From positions 1-64,000 of the forward strand of contig JAUNOG010000004.1 in NCBI GenBank assembly GCA_030531185.1: DNA of 64,000 bases. Reading direction: 5' to 3'. A program made the position numbers and the translations under genes. The DNA is from Ruminococcus sp. (GTDB lineage: Bacteria > Bacillota > Clostridia > Oscillospirales > Ruminococcaceae). The notes beneath the pieces were generated by a model. The model did not search any database. It worked only from the letters and a program-made list of their open reading frames with translations, and was not told the origin of the DNA. This document shows, piece by piece, positions 16,841-25,645 of this stretch (position 1 is the first letter of the stretch; every line of letters begins with the position of its first letter).

Positions 16841-18190
16841 ATGACTAAAAAATCAAAGAGCAGGGCAGGAATTATCGGCGTTATTACGGCGCTTGCGGTC
16901 GCGGCAGGCGGCTGTGTCCTTGTTCTGAATAACAGCGGCGTGGGTGATAGAATAACAAAGCTTACCCAGCGTTTATCCTCAGCAAACGACGGAGCGACCG
17001 AAAGCGATCCATACGCGGACGAGGCAACAGGCATTCACATCAATTATACGGAAAACACTAAAGCCGATATTGCCGAGCCTGAGGAAAACCAAGAGGCTTT
17101 GGCTGATATCGATATTCCATTTGCGGCCGAGTATTTTCTTCAGTATCTCACCGAAGAGGAAAACACCGTCTGCCGCCAGATCTACAGCGGACTTATGAAT
17201 TTTGAGGAGACTATCGTCATATCCAAAAACGTTGTCAAGTCCGAGGACATATGCAAATTCATAGTGCTGTGTACTTCATGCGCTCCCGAGCTTAACTATA
17301 TCGGGCAGGAATATTCCGTTTCGGTGAATTCGGAGGGCTATGTAATGTCCATAGACGTCGAGTACGTCAAAACTCCCGAGGAAGCTCAGGCGGAGCTTGA
17401 CGAAATAAACGCGCGCATAGATACGATAATATCAGGCGTTTCCCCCGAATGGGACGATTTTGAAAAGCTCGCGTACTTCCACGATATGGTCATAACAAGC
17501 TGCGTTTACGATGAAAACGGGACAGACTGCTACACCGCATACGGCTGTCTTGTGGACGGCAGAGCGGTATGCGAGGGCTACACAAAGGCTCTGCTAATGC
17601 TTTGCGAACGGGCGGACATAGGCTGTATCCCTGTCGTAGGGCAGGGCTTTGAGGAGGGAGAAGCGCTCCCCCATATATGGAACAAGGTCCTTATAGACGG
17701 ACAGTGGTACGGTATGGACCTTACTTGGGACGATCCCGTTTCTCAAATGGGAGACGGCTATCTCAGATACGACTATTTTGCAGTTACCGACGAGGAAATG
17801 AACCGAGACCACGCGGCGGACGAAAACAAGTATCTTAACTATCCCGCGGCTGTAAGCAATGACGCGAACTACTATGTCCGCAGAGGACTTGTCATCAGTC
17901 ACGCAGACTTTGCGGCAGATGTCATCACCGCCTCCGTCTGCGACGCAATGGCGAATAACGGCGATTACGCAAGGGTCAAGTGCGCCGACGCTTACTCATA
18001 CGCCAACGCATACGAACGGATCTTCCGTCAGGAATACGAAAACGGCAACCCTGTCATCTTCTCCATTTTAAGGGAATGCGCCGAGCAGTATCCCGACGGA
18101 CGTTACGACAGTTCAAGCTATTCCATTATCAAGAACGATCGAATGAACACCATAACTATCAAGCTCAACAGAATTCAGCCCGAGGGATAA
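16841..18190 (+). CDS. Exported transglutaminase-like protein
   Basis: A 449-residue protein with an N-terminal hydrophobic anchor (about 8-30), an unassigned domain at about 75-210, and a transglutaminase-like (papain-fold) core. The Cys-His-Asp triad is visible: C near 244 in A-V-C-E-G-Y, H near 278 in P-H-I-W-N, and D near 293 in D-L-T-W-D-D-P. Proteins of this type in gut Clostridia are extracytoplasmic; whether they act as proteases, amidases or cross-linkers is unknown. Ribosome site TGGAAGG. No operon partner: the next gene has its own promoter. Confidence 0.85.
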   Translation: MTKKSKSRAGIIGVITALAVAAGGCVLVLNNSGVGDRITKLTQRLSSANDGATESDPYADEATGIHINYTENTKADIAEPEENQEALADIDIPFAAEYFLQYLTEEENTVCRQIYSGLMNFEETIVISKNVVKSEDICKFIVLCTSCAPELNYIGQEYSVSVNSEGYVMSIDVEYVKTPEEAQAELDEINARIDTIISGVSPEWDDFEKLAYFHDMVITSCVYDENGTDCYTAYGCLVDGRAVCEGYTKALLMLCERADIGCIPVVGQGFEEGEALPHIWNKVLIDGQWYGMDLTWDDPVSQMGDGYLRYDYFAVTDEEMNRDHAADENKYLNYPAAVSNDANYYVRRGLVISHADFAADVITASVCDAMANNGDYARVKCADAYSYANAYERIFRQEYENGNPVIFSILRECAEQYPDGRYDSSSYSIIKNDRMNTITIKLNRIQPEG

Positions 18191-18255
18191 TCAGGATATT
18201 TTTGCAGGGAATTTATCTCATCTCAAGAAAATATGTAAATAAATAAAAAACAGTG

Positions 18256-18284
18256 TTGAAATTTGCGGATTAATGTGTTATAAT
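18256..18284 (+). promoter_or_regulatory. Promoter of the SipW-like protein gene
   Basis: TTGAAA (18256-18261), 17-bp spacer, TATAAT (18279-18284). Confidence 0.78.
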
Positions 18285-18363
18285 AATATGTGACAGCTTA
18301 ATTACATTTAAGTTACAAAAGTAACAGCGTCTTTCCCGACGCGTTTGAAAGGAATGTGAATAA

Positions 18364-19422
18364 ATGGGAGCAAGTACTAACAAAAAATCCAATGCAGGCA
18401 AAAACGTGCTGGTCTTTTTCATCGTCTTTATTATTCTGGAAATGCTGATCATTTTCGGCGTCGGAAAGGTATTCAAGAATAAGGACGTTACCCCAAGCTT
18501 TGCGGGATACAGTCTTTATATGACAAGCTCTGAGCTTACCGCCAAGACAGAGGAAGGTACATACGAGGTTTCGGTACCTAAGAACGTGCTTGTTATCGCC
18601 TCAAACGGACTTACAAACGCAACCGAAAAAATCGGCACAGCAGTTCTGTGTGAAAAGGTAGAGGGCGTAGGCACAGGCGTGTTCTGGCTTGCGGACGTTA
18701 ATTCCAACGACGGCGGCGACGGCGTTGTTTACACCATTTCCAACGGAGATAAGTACTACGATGTTACCTCACAAAACATTGTCGGCAGTACTTCAAGCTA
18801 TTTCAAAACAGCAGGTACCGTCATCACATTCATTACCTCTAAGTTCGGTATGATCGTGTGCGCGGTTGTTCCTCTGTTCTTCCTTGTGCTTATCGAGCTT
18901 ATTATAGCTATCGCTACGCACTCCCCCGAAGAAGAGGAGGAGGAAGAGGAAGAAGAACCTGAAGAAGAGATCAAGCTTGACGACTTCCTTTTCGGCGGAC
19001 AGAACGAAGGCGAGCAGATAGCAAAGCGCCGTCATCAGATCGAACAACAGCAGACTGAACAGAGTTATTCACAGTCGGAGAACATTTTTAATTCCGCTGA
19101 GAAAAATGACGACTTGGATCTTGATTTCAGCAGAAAATCCGTACAGGAAGAACCTAAGGCGAAGCCAACCGTTACAGACGATGATATAAAAATGTCAGAA
19201 TACTACGAAAAAGCGTCAAAGCTTGTTGACGACGCAGTAGCCGAGCCGACGCCTGAGCCTAAGCCTGTTAAAAAGCCTGCACAGCGCAGACCCAGACCGC
19301 AGGGACAGCGTACTGCACAAAGACCTGCAAGAACATCTTCGGGCGCAGGTTCAGCCTCCCTTGAGGAATTAATGAAGCTTATGGAGGAAGAGCAGAATAA
19401 GCTTAAAAATCAGATGAAATAG
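18364..19422 (+). CDS. Two-helix membrane protein resembling a degenerate SipW signal peptidase
   Basis: A 352-residue protein: helix at 14-37, extracytoplasmic domain at 38-160, helix at about 161-184, then a cytoplasmic tail with an unbroken glutamate run (189-198), a Q-rich stretch and a P/K/R-rich end. The region around residues 139-184 (I-V-G, then a spaced S-K-F-G-M-I-V and V-V-P-L-F-F) resembles the end of SipW-type signal peptidases. The catalytic S-G-S-M segment reads T-S-S-E-L and the usual histidine position looks like tyrosine (V-V-Y-T-I), so it is probably not a peptidase. The family link is inference. A terminator follows. Confidence 0.7.
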   Translation: MGASTNKKSNAGKNVLVFFIVFIILEMLIIFGVGKVFKNKDVTPSFAGYSLYMTSSELTAKTEEGTYEVSVPKNVLVIASNGLTNATEKIGTAVLCEKVEGVGTGVFWLADVNSNDGGDGVVYTISNGDKYYDVTSQNIVGSTSSYFKTAGTVITFITSKFGMIVCAVVPLFFLVLIELIIAIATHSPEEEEEEEEEEPEEEIKLDDFLFGGQNEGEQIAKRRHQIEQQQTEQSYSQSENIFNSAEKNDDLDLDFSRKSVQEEPKAKPTVTDDDIKMSEYYEKASKLVDDAVAEPTPEPKPVKKPAQRRPRPQGQRTAQRPARTSSGAGSASLEELMKLMEEEQNKLKNQMK

Positions 19423-19481
19423 CATTATGTTACGCGTAAATCAAAATTGCCGTTAAAAGTGATGATTTCATAATATCAAAA

Positions 19482-19510
19482 AGGCCTAGCAGAAAAATGC
19501 TAGGCTTTTT
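19482..19510 (+). terminator. Strong intrinsic terminator
   Basis: GCCTAGCA (19484-19491) pairs with TGCTAGGC (19498-19505), then TTTTT. Confidence 0.88.
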
Positions 19511-19886
19511 GCGTTAAATAAGCTGTGTCTTTTCAAGAATGGAGATATCGTATTATGTAAACGACAGCAGCATAGACACAGAACATTTCCGCAATTACTA
19601 AATCAAATATGATCGCGGAAAAATAAATGCGGTATGAAAATTTTTATGGAAAACAAATTTTACCGAATGCATTGCAGGAGCTGCTGCGTAAAAATCTGAA
19701 TAACAGCGGCTCTTGTCTGAGTATCAAATATCTTTTGAAAATATACTCCTTGCTTATAGCCTTTGCCCTTGTTTTCGATCAGCAAGCTTGCCGCATATAC
19801 ATCGCTCTATACTTCTCCGCAGGCACAACGGGAGTTTCTTTTCAAAACGGTATACTGAGCCGCGCAGGACATACGGATCAAAACGC
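19511..19886. other. Gene-free stretch, possible decayed coding sequence
   Basis: No supported gene. An open stretch starts at ATG 19539 on the plus strand (M-E-I-S-Y-Y-V-N-D), is closed after 20 codons, and continues readable in the same frame past two stops. This looks like a fragment of an old gene, but I cannot name it. A longer plus-strand frame from 19627 runs antisense into the YibE/F gene and has no recognisable content. Confidence 0.3.
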
Positions 19887-21038
19887 TTATGAGGATTTAA
19901 ACAATCTATCCTTTTTTATTATCCACGCTGCGAACAGAGAAACCAGAGGAACTGTAAGCACTACTCCCATACTGGACGATATTCCCTGAATAAGCTCGAT
20001 AGCAATGGCGTTCATATTCATTATCTGCCTGTGGGAATAATCATAGCTGTACATATACACAAGAGTGTTTATTGAACCTCCGGTGAATGCAAGGATCAGC
20101 GTGTTCGACATAGTACCCATCATATCTCTTCCCACGTTTATGCCGGATCTGAATAATTCCTTGAAGGTAAGCTCGGGATTTTTGTCGCTGATTTCCTGAA
20201 TAGTTGAGGAAACAGACATTCCCACGTCCATAACCGCTCCCAGCGATGCGATTATTATTCCCGCAAACATAAGCTCGCCTACTTTGATCTCCGTCATATC
20301 TTCTATGAAAATCAGATTTTCAACGTCCGAAACATTATATCCCGTAATGTGGCTCAACTTTCCTGCCGCCAGCGCGCATACGCCTGAAATAATAACTCCC
20401 GACGCTGTTCCGATTATTGCCGAAACCGTTTTTTTGCTGGCTCCGCCTATCAGATACATTGTCACCACTGTAACAAGCACCGAAATAAATACTGCGGCGG
20501 CGCAAGGTGAAAAACCCTTATAAATCATAGGTAAAAACAGCCATATAATACATATAAAAGTGAATATCAGTCCTATTACGGAGTAAAATCCCTGCTTTCC
20601 TCCGATCAGCCATATTACAAGCAGGAAAACTCCAACCAGACCGTAAAGAGCGGTCGAACGGTAATAACCGAATACCGACGCGACCAGCTCGCCGTTTGAT
20701 TCGTTGACAACCGCAGTAACAGTCATTCCCTTTGTGCAGGCGGCGCCGTAAAGATAGCCCGAAGCGCTGGTTGCGCTTACCTCTTCGCCTTTGTGTTCTC
20801 CGCTCAGAATTTTTAACGTCACAAGCTGATTTCCCGTTCTCAGACCGCTCTCTTGAAGATTATCTTCGACTATTTCAAGTACTTCCGCCTTTTCAAAGCT
20901 TCTCCCCTCAGTGGAAATAAGCGTGACCTTATCGATGTTGTTAAATCGGCACAGAAAAATGAAGAAGATGACACAGCCCATAAGGACGCAGCATCTTCCC
21001 ATTACTGCCGATGATATTTTATGCTTATCATTCGACAT
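19887..21038 (-). CDS. YibE/F-like integral membrane protein
   Basis: A 383-residue protein of the YibE/F family: one N-terminal helix, an extracytoplasmic beta-rich part at about 40-120, then about seven further helices including the conserved D-M-T-E and G-A-V-M-D-V-G-M-S segments. The function is not established; members occur widely in Firmicutes. It lies 14 bp downstream of the surface phosphatase gene on the same strand, so the pair may be one transcript. Confidence 0.9.
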   Translation of the reverse strand: MSNDKHKISSAVMGRCCVLMGCVIFFIFLCRFNNIDKVTLISTEGRSFEKAEVLEIVEDNLQESGLRTGNQLVTLKILSGEHKGEEVSATSASGYLYGAACTKGMTVTAVVNESNGELVASVFGYYRSTALYGLVGVFLLVIWLIGGKQGFYSVIGLIFTFICIIWLFLPMIYKGFSPCAAAVFISVLVTVVTMYLIGGASKKTVSAIIGTASGVIISGVCALAAGKLSHITGYNVSDVENLIFIEDMTEIKVGELMFAGIIIASLGAVMDVGMSVSSTIQEISDKNPELTFKELFRSGINVGRDMMGTMSNTLILAFTGGSINTLVYMYSYDYSHRQIMNMNAIAIELIQGISSSMGVVLTVPLVSLFAAWIIKKDRLFKSS

Positions 21039-21052
21039 TATATTTTCTCCAA

Positions 21053-22963
21053 TTATTTCTTAATTTTCTTTAATCCGACAGCAATGAACGCCGCTGCTGC
21101 GCTTAAAAGTCCTACAGCTGTAAGTCCGTCCCCTAATCCCGTTTTAGGGTTCTGTGTAGATGAACCGGAGCTTGAATTTGACGAGCTTACCGTTGACGAC
21201 GCAGAACTTGAATTTACCGAAGAAGTTTCGCTCGATCCGCTGCCGTTTTCCGAAGAAGTACTGTCGTCCGAATCGGGTTTGCTTGACTCATTTTTTTCCG
21301 TATCGTCGGGAACAGAATTGTTGTTATCGTCGCCGCCGTTATTCTCGTCCTGCTTAACGATAGAAAACTCTGTATCGATCTTCTCGTTTGTATCGGTTCT
21401 GTAGGTGTTGATAGTAAACTCGGTATCAGTAACCTCGACGATCGAATATGTAGGTACGTCCTCCTGCCATCTGTTGGCTACATAAGACTGCATTCTGGAG
21501 GTAAGATCGTAATATTTGCTTCCCGAAGAAGAGTTTGCAGTCATATAAAGAATTCCCTCCGGATTTACAGCGACCTCGGAATCCGTTTCTTCAATGGCGT
21601 CCTTATCCTCGATAGCCTCAAGATAGTTGAGGTAAGCACGTTCCTTTTCGTCTGTAGTATCGCTTTGGATCTGTCCGTAAGCTGTGAATACGCATCTGTC
21701 GTCCTCAGCTCCGTCAATATCGTACTCAAACATCTCGTCATATTCGTCCTCATTACCGTCATAATACGTATCCGTCTTTTCGCCTCCGCAGAGCAGATAG
21801 CTTCGTGAATACGCATGATCGTGACCTGTGAATACTGCGTCGATATCGTTTTCTTCAAAATAAGGAACAAGCTCATATCTTAGATTTGTGATCTCAGGCT
21901 CATTTGAGTGTTCGGCAGAACCGTAGATATCCTGATGAAGTGTTACAAATCTCCATGCGCAGTCGGGATTTGCGGAAACGGCTTCTTCAATGAACTGCTT
22001 ATGCTCCGCAGTATTGGTATCCTGAGTATTAAGCATAATAAACAGAGCGTTTCCGTAAGTAAACCAGTAATCGCCGCCTACAATTCCGTTTGAGCCAAGC
22101 TCGCTGCTGTTGGGCGTATTAAAATGGTAGCTGTAATTTGCAAGAGTAGCGTCGTGATTTCCTACCGTCGGAGCAAGCGGAAGAGATCTGAGAGCCTCTG
22201 CGCTAAGGAAACCGGCATATTCAACTTCGGAGTAGGTATTGTCGGTTTTATTTGCGGGAGCGTCCTTGGTTCTCGACTGGATCTGATCGCCCGCCGAAAG
22301 AACGAAACTGATATCATCGTTATTTTCCAAAGCGTTATTTAATGTGTTGTTCCAGTTAAAAGCGTCGCTCCTTACTGCGTCGGATTGCGCAGCGTAAAAT
22401 TCAGCGGCAGTTTCATCGTCCGTTACCTTACTGCCTTTCATAGAGTTTGAGGAACCGATTTGAGGGTCTCCTACAAATATGAAGCTGAAACCGTCGGAAG
22501 CGTCCTTGACCTCAAATGAAACCGCGTCCGCATCTCCGATTTTGTAATAGTAAACTCCTGCATTAAGATTACCTACTGTCGTTTTGCAGCCGTAGAGCTG
22601 TTCGCCGTTCTGCATAAGGATTTCGTCGGCAGCGCCGTTTACGGTTTCGGAAAATACAGGGGCCGACATATCGGCGTTTTTGCTGACTGAAAAATCAACG
22701 CTTTCGGTTTTAGAATACCACGCAAAGTTCAGCTCTGATTCATCTGTGCCCGGAGCGATCGAAACCTTTGTCCAATCGTTCTTTTCAGTTTCCCAAGCAT
22801 CTTTCCAGCTTTCCCAGTCGGCAGAAATGCCGTTTTCCGAAGCAAAGCTTTCCGCGTCCGTCTGACCGTCGCCGGGAATCTCGGCAAAAACCGCCGCTGA
22901 ACAGCTTAATGAAAGTACAGCGGCAATCGCGGCAGCTGTTGCTTTTATGTTTATCCTTCTCAT
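21053..22963 (-). CDS. Surface-anchored metallophosphatase (purple acid phosphatase-like)
   Basis: A 636-residue exported protein. The start at 22963 is chosen because AAGGAGA lies just upstream and a signal peptide follows at once. An N-terminal fibronectin-like region (about 65-150) precedes a calcineurin-like phosphoesterase core with metal ligands in G-D-P-Q (165-168), G-D-Q (225-227), G-N-H-D (268-271) and G-H-D-H near 385. The tail is Ser/Thr-rich and ends in an N-P-K-T-G motif, a hydrophobic helix and K-K-I-K-K, a sortase-type cell-wall signal in a variant form. It likely releases phosphate from organic phosphates at the surface. Confidence 0.9.
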   Translation of the reverse strand: MRRINIKATAAAIAAVLSLSCSAAVFAEIPGDGQTDAESFASENGISADWESWKDAWETEKNDWTKVSIAPGTDESELNFAWYSKTESVDFSVSKNADMSAPVFSETVNGAADEILMQNGEQLYGCKTTVGNLNAGVYYYKIGDADAVSFEVKDASDGFSFIFVGDPQIGSSNSMKGSKVTDDETAAEFYAAQSDAVRSDAFNWNNTLNNALENNDDISFVLSAGDQIQSRTKDAPANKTDNTYSEVEYAGFLSAEALRSLPLAPTVGNHDATLANYSYHFNTPNSSELGSNGIVGGDYWFTYGNALFIMLNTQDTNTAEHKQFIEEAVSANPDCAWRFVTLHQDIYGSAEHSNEPEITNLRYELVPYFEENDIDAVFTGHDHAYSRSYLLCGGEKTDTYYDGNEDEYDEMFEYDIDGAEDDRCVFTAYGQIQSDTTDEKERAYLNYLEAIEDKDAIEETDSEVAVNPEGILYMTANSSSGSKYYDLTSRMQSYVANRWQEDVPTYSIVEVTDTEFTINTYRTDTNEKIDTEFSIVKQDENNGGDDNNNSVPDDTEKNESSKPDSDDSTSSENGSGSSETSSVNSSSASSTVSSSNSSSGSSTQNPKTGLGDGLTAVGLLSAAAAFIAVGLKKIKK

Positions 22964-22991
22964 ATACTTTTCTCCTTGTAACCAGAATGTT

Positions 22992-23015
22992 TTGGAATAT
23001 TGATCAAATTTCCAA
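22992..23015. promoter_or_regulatory. Palindrome upstream of the phosphatase gene
   Basis: TTGGAA (22992-22997), central TTGATCAA (23000-23007) and TTCCAA (23010-23015) form a 24-bp symmetric site 29 bp before the start codon. It is a candidate operator; the regulator is unknown. Confidence 0.5.
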
Positions 23016-23172
23016 TATTTATTGTAATCCGAATGTGTAAAAACAGCTATCATATTTATGTAAAATCCAAACAAACTGTTTGTAAATGGATAATATTTGC
23101 CTGACGTGTTTACTCTGTATGACGGGCATAGTCTCACAATCGAAACATACGTCCTTTTGCAATAAATAAAAT

Positions 23173-23200
23173 TGCCCGCTGCACCAAACGACAGCGGGCA
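23173..23200 (-). terminator. Terminator downstream of the EamA gene
   Basis: TGCCCGCTG (23173-23181) pairs with CAGCGGGCA (23192-23200). On the minus strand AATTTTATTT follows. Confidence 0.75.
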
Positions 23201-23224
23201 TTGCTTTTATATTTTTCAGTTTAA

Positions 23225-23638
23225 CTATAATACCATAATCAACGTTCCGGCAGTAATTAAAACAGCTCCGACGGCAGATTTTACAGTAAACTGTTCGTGG
23301 AGAAAAACAAATGCAAGAATTAAAGTAATAACAACGCTTAGCTTATCAACGGGCACGACCTTTGAAGCCTCTCCGATCTGCAAAGCTTTATAATAACACA
23401 GCCACGACGCGCCTGTAGCCAGTCCCGATAGAATTAAAAACAGCCAGCTTTTTCTGCTTATTTCCGTGATACCGTTTTGCGTACCCGTAAGGAAAACCAT
23501 TCCCCACGCCATAGCCAGTACAACAACAGTCCTGAGAGCGGTAGCCAGATTTGAATTTACTCCGTCTATTCCCACTTTGGCAAGTATAGACGTAAGCGCG
23601 GCAAATACGGCGGATAAAAAAGCAAATATAAACCACAT
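23225..23638 (-). CDS. Single-domain EamA (DMT) transporter
   Basis: A 137-residue protein with five hydrophobic segments forming one EamA repeat (V-F-A-A-L-T-S-I-L-A-K near the start, S-V-V-I-T-L-I-L-A-F-V-F-L-H-E near the end). Full drug/metabolite transporters have two such repeats; this half-length form is known as a separate group that probably dimerises. Substrate unknown. It has a good ribosome site (AAGGTAATAC) and its own terminator. Confidence 0.88.
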   Translation of the reverse strand: MWFIFAFLSAVFAALTSILAKVGIDGVNSNLATALRTVVVLAMAWGMVFLTGTQNGITEISRKSWLFLILSGLATGASWLCYYKALQIGEASKVVPVDKLSVVITLILAFVFLHEQFTVKSAVGAVLITAGTLIMVL

Positions 23639-23749
23639 AGTATTACCTTCTTAAATTAAGATACATACATTATAGCACATATATGTCCGTAAATCAAGTA
23701 TCCATATATGATTGTCATTAAAACAAATATCAATTATAAAAATTTTAAT

Positions 23750-24250
23750 TTAAATCTTAGGAGCCTTCCTGCCCCTTGAAATCAAAATCTGCGCGCACAA
23801 TCCTGTAAATACTCCTGCTATACACCCCGAAACCAAAAGGAACGGCAGATAGGATATAACAGCCGTAGTTTTCATAACGGCAACAGCCACAGATATCTGT
23901 CCTATGTTGTGCAGGACTGCGCCGAGTACGCTGCATACCCATATATGCTTTTCGTCAATCACCTTACGAAGAAACAGCATTCCAAGCAGACACAGCGTTC
24001 CGCCGCCCAGACTGTACAGCATAGCAAGCATATTTCCACCGAAAATCGAACCGAGAAGAATTCGTGCGTACAATATAAGAGCAGTTTCCTTAGCGGTAAA
24101 ACGGTAAACCGCATATACCGTCACGATATTCGCAAGTCCAAGCTTTATACCCGGAATCGGTGCAAGATTTGGAATTCGCAGCTCCACTATGAATATTATC
24201 AATGCGACAGTTGTAAGAAGTCCCAGCTGCGTCAATTTTTTAGCATTCAT
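23750..24250 (-). CDS. Gx transporter family protein (HepPP synthase component I-like)
   Basis: A 166-residue integral membrane protein of about five helices with the G-I-K-L-G-L-A-N-I-V signature of the Gx transporter/heptaprenyl diphosphate synthase component I family. Fourth gene after DUF4405, 3 bp behind a NusG-domain-II protein. As I recall, paired NusG-II and Gx-type genes accompany apbE in loci for flavin-based extracellular electron transfer. The molecular role is unclear: transport, or support of quinone synthesis. A strong candidate for a flavinylation accessory. Confidence 0.88.
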   Translation of the reverse strand: MNAKKLTQLGLLTTVALIIFIVELRIPNLAPIPGIKLGLANIVTVYAVYRFTAKETALILYARILLGSIFGGNMLAMLYSLGGGTLCLLGMLFLRKVIDEKHIWVCSVLGAVLHNIGQISVAVAVMKTTAVISYLPFLLVSGCIAGVFTGLCAQILISRGRKAPKI

Positions 24251-24253
24251 AAC

Positions 24254-24610
24254 TTACCTCGCAACAGCGTCGTTTTCGTTGTCTGCAAATTCTATAGCCA
24301 GCTTGTTGGGGAGACAAACGATCGGTACTTCCTCAAGCCAGCCCGTATTTATACAGGTGTGATCGGGACAATCAGCTTCAAGCATATGTATCCTGCCGTC
24401 CTTGATCTCGATTACATTTTCTCTGCCGTCGTATTCTACTGTAATAAGACGGTCTTTTTCCTTGCCTAGATCAAGCGTATAAAGCGTTTTTCCGTCCTGC
24501 GTTATCGTCACAATATCTCCCCGAGGCTTGGTGAGGATAATTACGCACCACACTGCCGCGGCTATGAAAATCACTGCCGCAGCCGTTATCCACAGCTTTG
24601 TATTTTTCAT
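24254..24610 (-). CDS. NusG domain II-containing exported protein
   Basis: A 118-residue protein with one N-terminal helix (about 7-28) and a small beta domain of the NusG-II type. The family pattern D-C-P-D-H-T-C-I-N-T-G-W followed by I-V-C-L-P-N-K-L is clear. It is not a transcription factor; members are extracytoplasmic and anchored. Its ATG overlaps the stop of apbE (ATGA), and the Gx transporter starts 3 bp after it, so the genes are tightly coupled. The paired cysteines could form a disulfide or bind a cofactor. Confidence 0.9.
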   Translation of the reverse strand: MKNTKLWITAAAVIFIAAAVWCVIILTKPRGDIVTITQDGKTLYTLDLGKEKDRLITVEYDGRENVIEIKDGRIHMLEADCPDHTCINTGWLEEVPIVCLPNKLAIEFADNENDAVAR

Positions 24611-25644
24611 CTTCCGATCACGCTCACTTTCGGTTCGGCGAAATTACTGCTAAGTTCAAAATCGTCCGCTATTCCCTCGGTAATGTAGATCTCTCCGTCG
24701 GACGTGACGATTATCATTTCAAAATCATCGCTGTTTTTCCATAGCTCCGCCGACTTATCCAGTCCCATTACGAAAAGCGAGGTTGAAAGTGCGTCGCAGG
24801 TTCTGCCCTCCGAGCCGATAACCGAAACGGAGGCAATTCCGCTGTCGGCAGGCTTGCCTGTTTTCGGGTCAAGTATATGCCAATAGGTCACGCCGTCCTC
24901 AACAAAATACCGCTCGTAGCCGCCCGAGGTCACGACAGCGCATTCTCCGATCTCAAGCGTTGCAAAATTACCCTCTCCGAATGGATTGCGTATCCCGACT
25001 TTCCACTTCTCTCCGTCCGGCTTGGTTCCTACGGTCTGAATGTTTCCGCCGAGGTCGATCAATGCGGATTTTACGCCGTTTGATTTAAGCTCCTCCGCGA
25101 CCAGATCTCCCGCATAACCCTTGCCGACTGCGCCCAAATCTATCTGCATATCGGCAGGGATTGTGACATATTGACTGTCAAGGTTTATTTTATCAACGCC
25201 CGTATTTTCAAGCAGTGCGGTGATTTCATCGTCGCTTGGAACCCGATATTCGTCGGTTGTAAATCCCCAAGCAGTAAGCACGGGATAGAGCGAAATGTCA
25301 AATGCTCCGTTTGTGCGGTTGTGCATATCCAATGCAAAATCAAGTAAATCTGCTGTTTCGGGACTTACCCCGACAGTTTGTCCGCCGCTGTGATTTACGG
25401 CATAAATCTCGCTGTTTTCGTCTGTGACAGACCACAGTTTTTCAAGGGAAGTAATTTTATCCTCGGCGGCTTTCAGAGCCTTGTCCGTATCTTCGCCGTA
25501 TGCGGTCACGGTGATATAGGTGTCCATTGCAAAAACCGATTTTGAATTTTTAATGTCCTTTGATGAACTGCTGTTTTCGGATTTCCCGCAGGAGGTAAGA
25601 AGAAATATTGCTACAAGTACAGAAGAAAGAAACGTTTTTTTCAT
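24607..25644 (-). CDS. apbE: FAD:protein FMN transferase (ApbE), lipoprotein
   Basis: A 345-residue lipoprotein (start at 25644, 1 bp after the DUF4405 stop; lipobox L-L-T-S-C-G). ApbE transfers FMN from FAD onto Ser/Thr of target proteins outside the membrane. Motifs: A-M-D-T-Y-I-T-V near the start, D-L-G-A-V-G-K-G-Y-A, A-L-I-D-L-G-G-N-I-Q, and T-S-G-G-Y-E-R-Y, which binds FAD and magnesium. No protein with an obvious FMN-binding acceptor domain is encoded in the window, so the target lies elsewhere or is unrecognised. Confidence 0.96.
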   Translation of the reverse strand: MKKTFLSSVLVAIFLLTSCGKSENSSSSKDIKNSKSVFAMDTYITVTAYGEDTDKALKAAEDKITSLEKLWSVTDENSEIYAVNHSGGQTVGVSPETADLLDFALDMHNRTNGAFDISLYPVLTAWGFTTDEYRVPSDDEITALLENTGVDKINLDSQYVTIPADMQIDLGAVGKGYAGDLVAEELKSNGVKSALIDLGGNIQTVGTKPDGEKWKVGIRNPFGEGNFATLEIGECAVVTSGGYERYFVEDGVTYWHILDPKTGKPADSGIASVSVIGSEGRTCDALSTSLFVMGLDKSAELWKNSDDFEMIIVTSDGEIYITEGIADDFELSSNFAEPKVSVIGR

Positions 25645-25645
25645 A

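Noticed and set aside
19627..19989. 120-codon plus-strand frame before and inside the YibE/F gene
   Set aside because: The second half is antisense to YibE/F, the first has no ribosome site or recognisable domain.
22964..23137. 58 extra residues at the N-terminus of the phosphatase
   Set aside because: They precede the AAGGAGA site and the signal peptide, and run through the palindrome at 22992.
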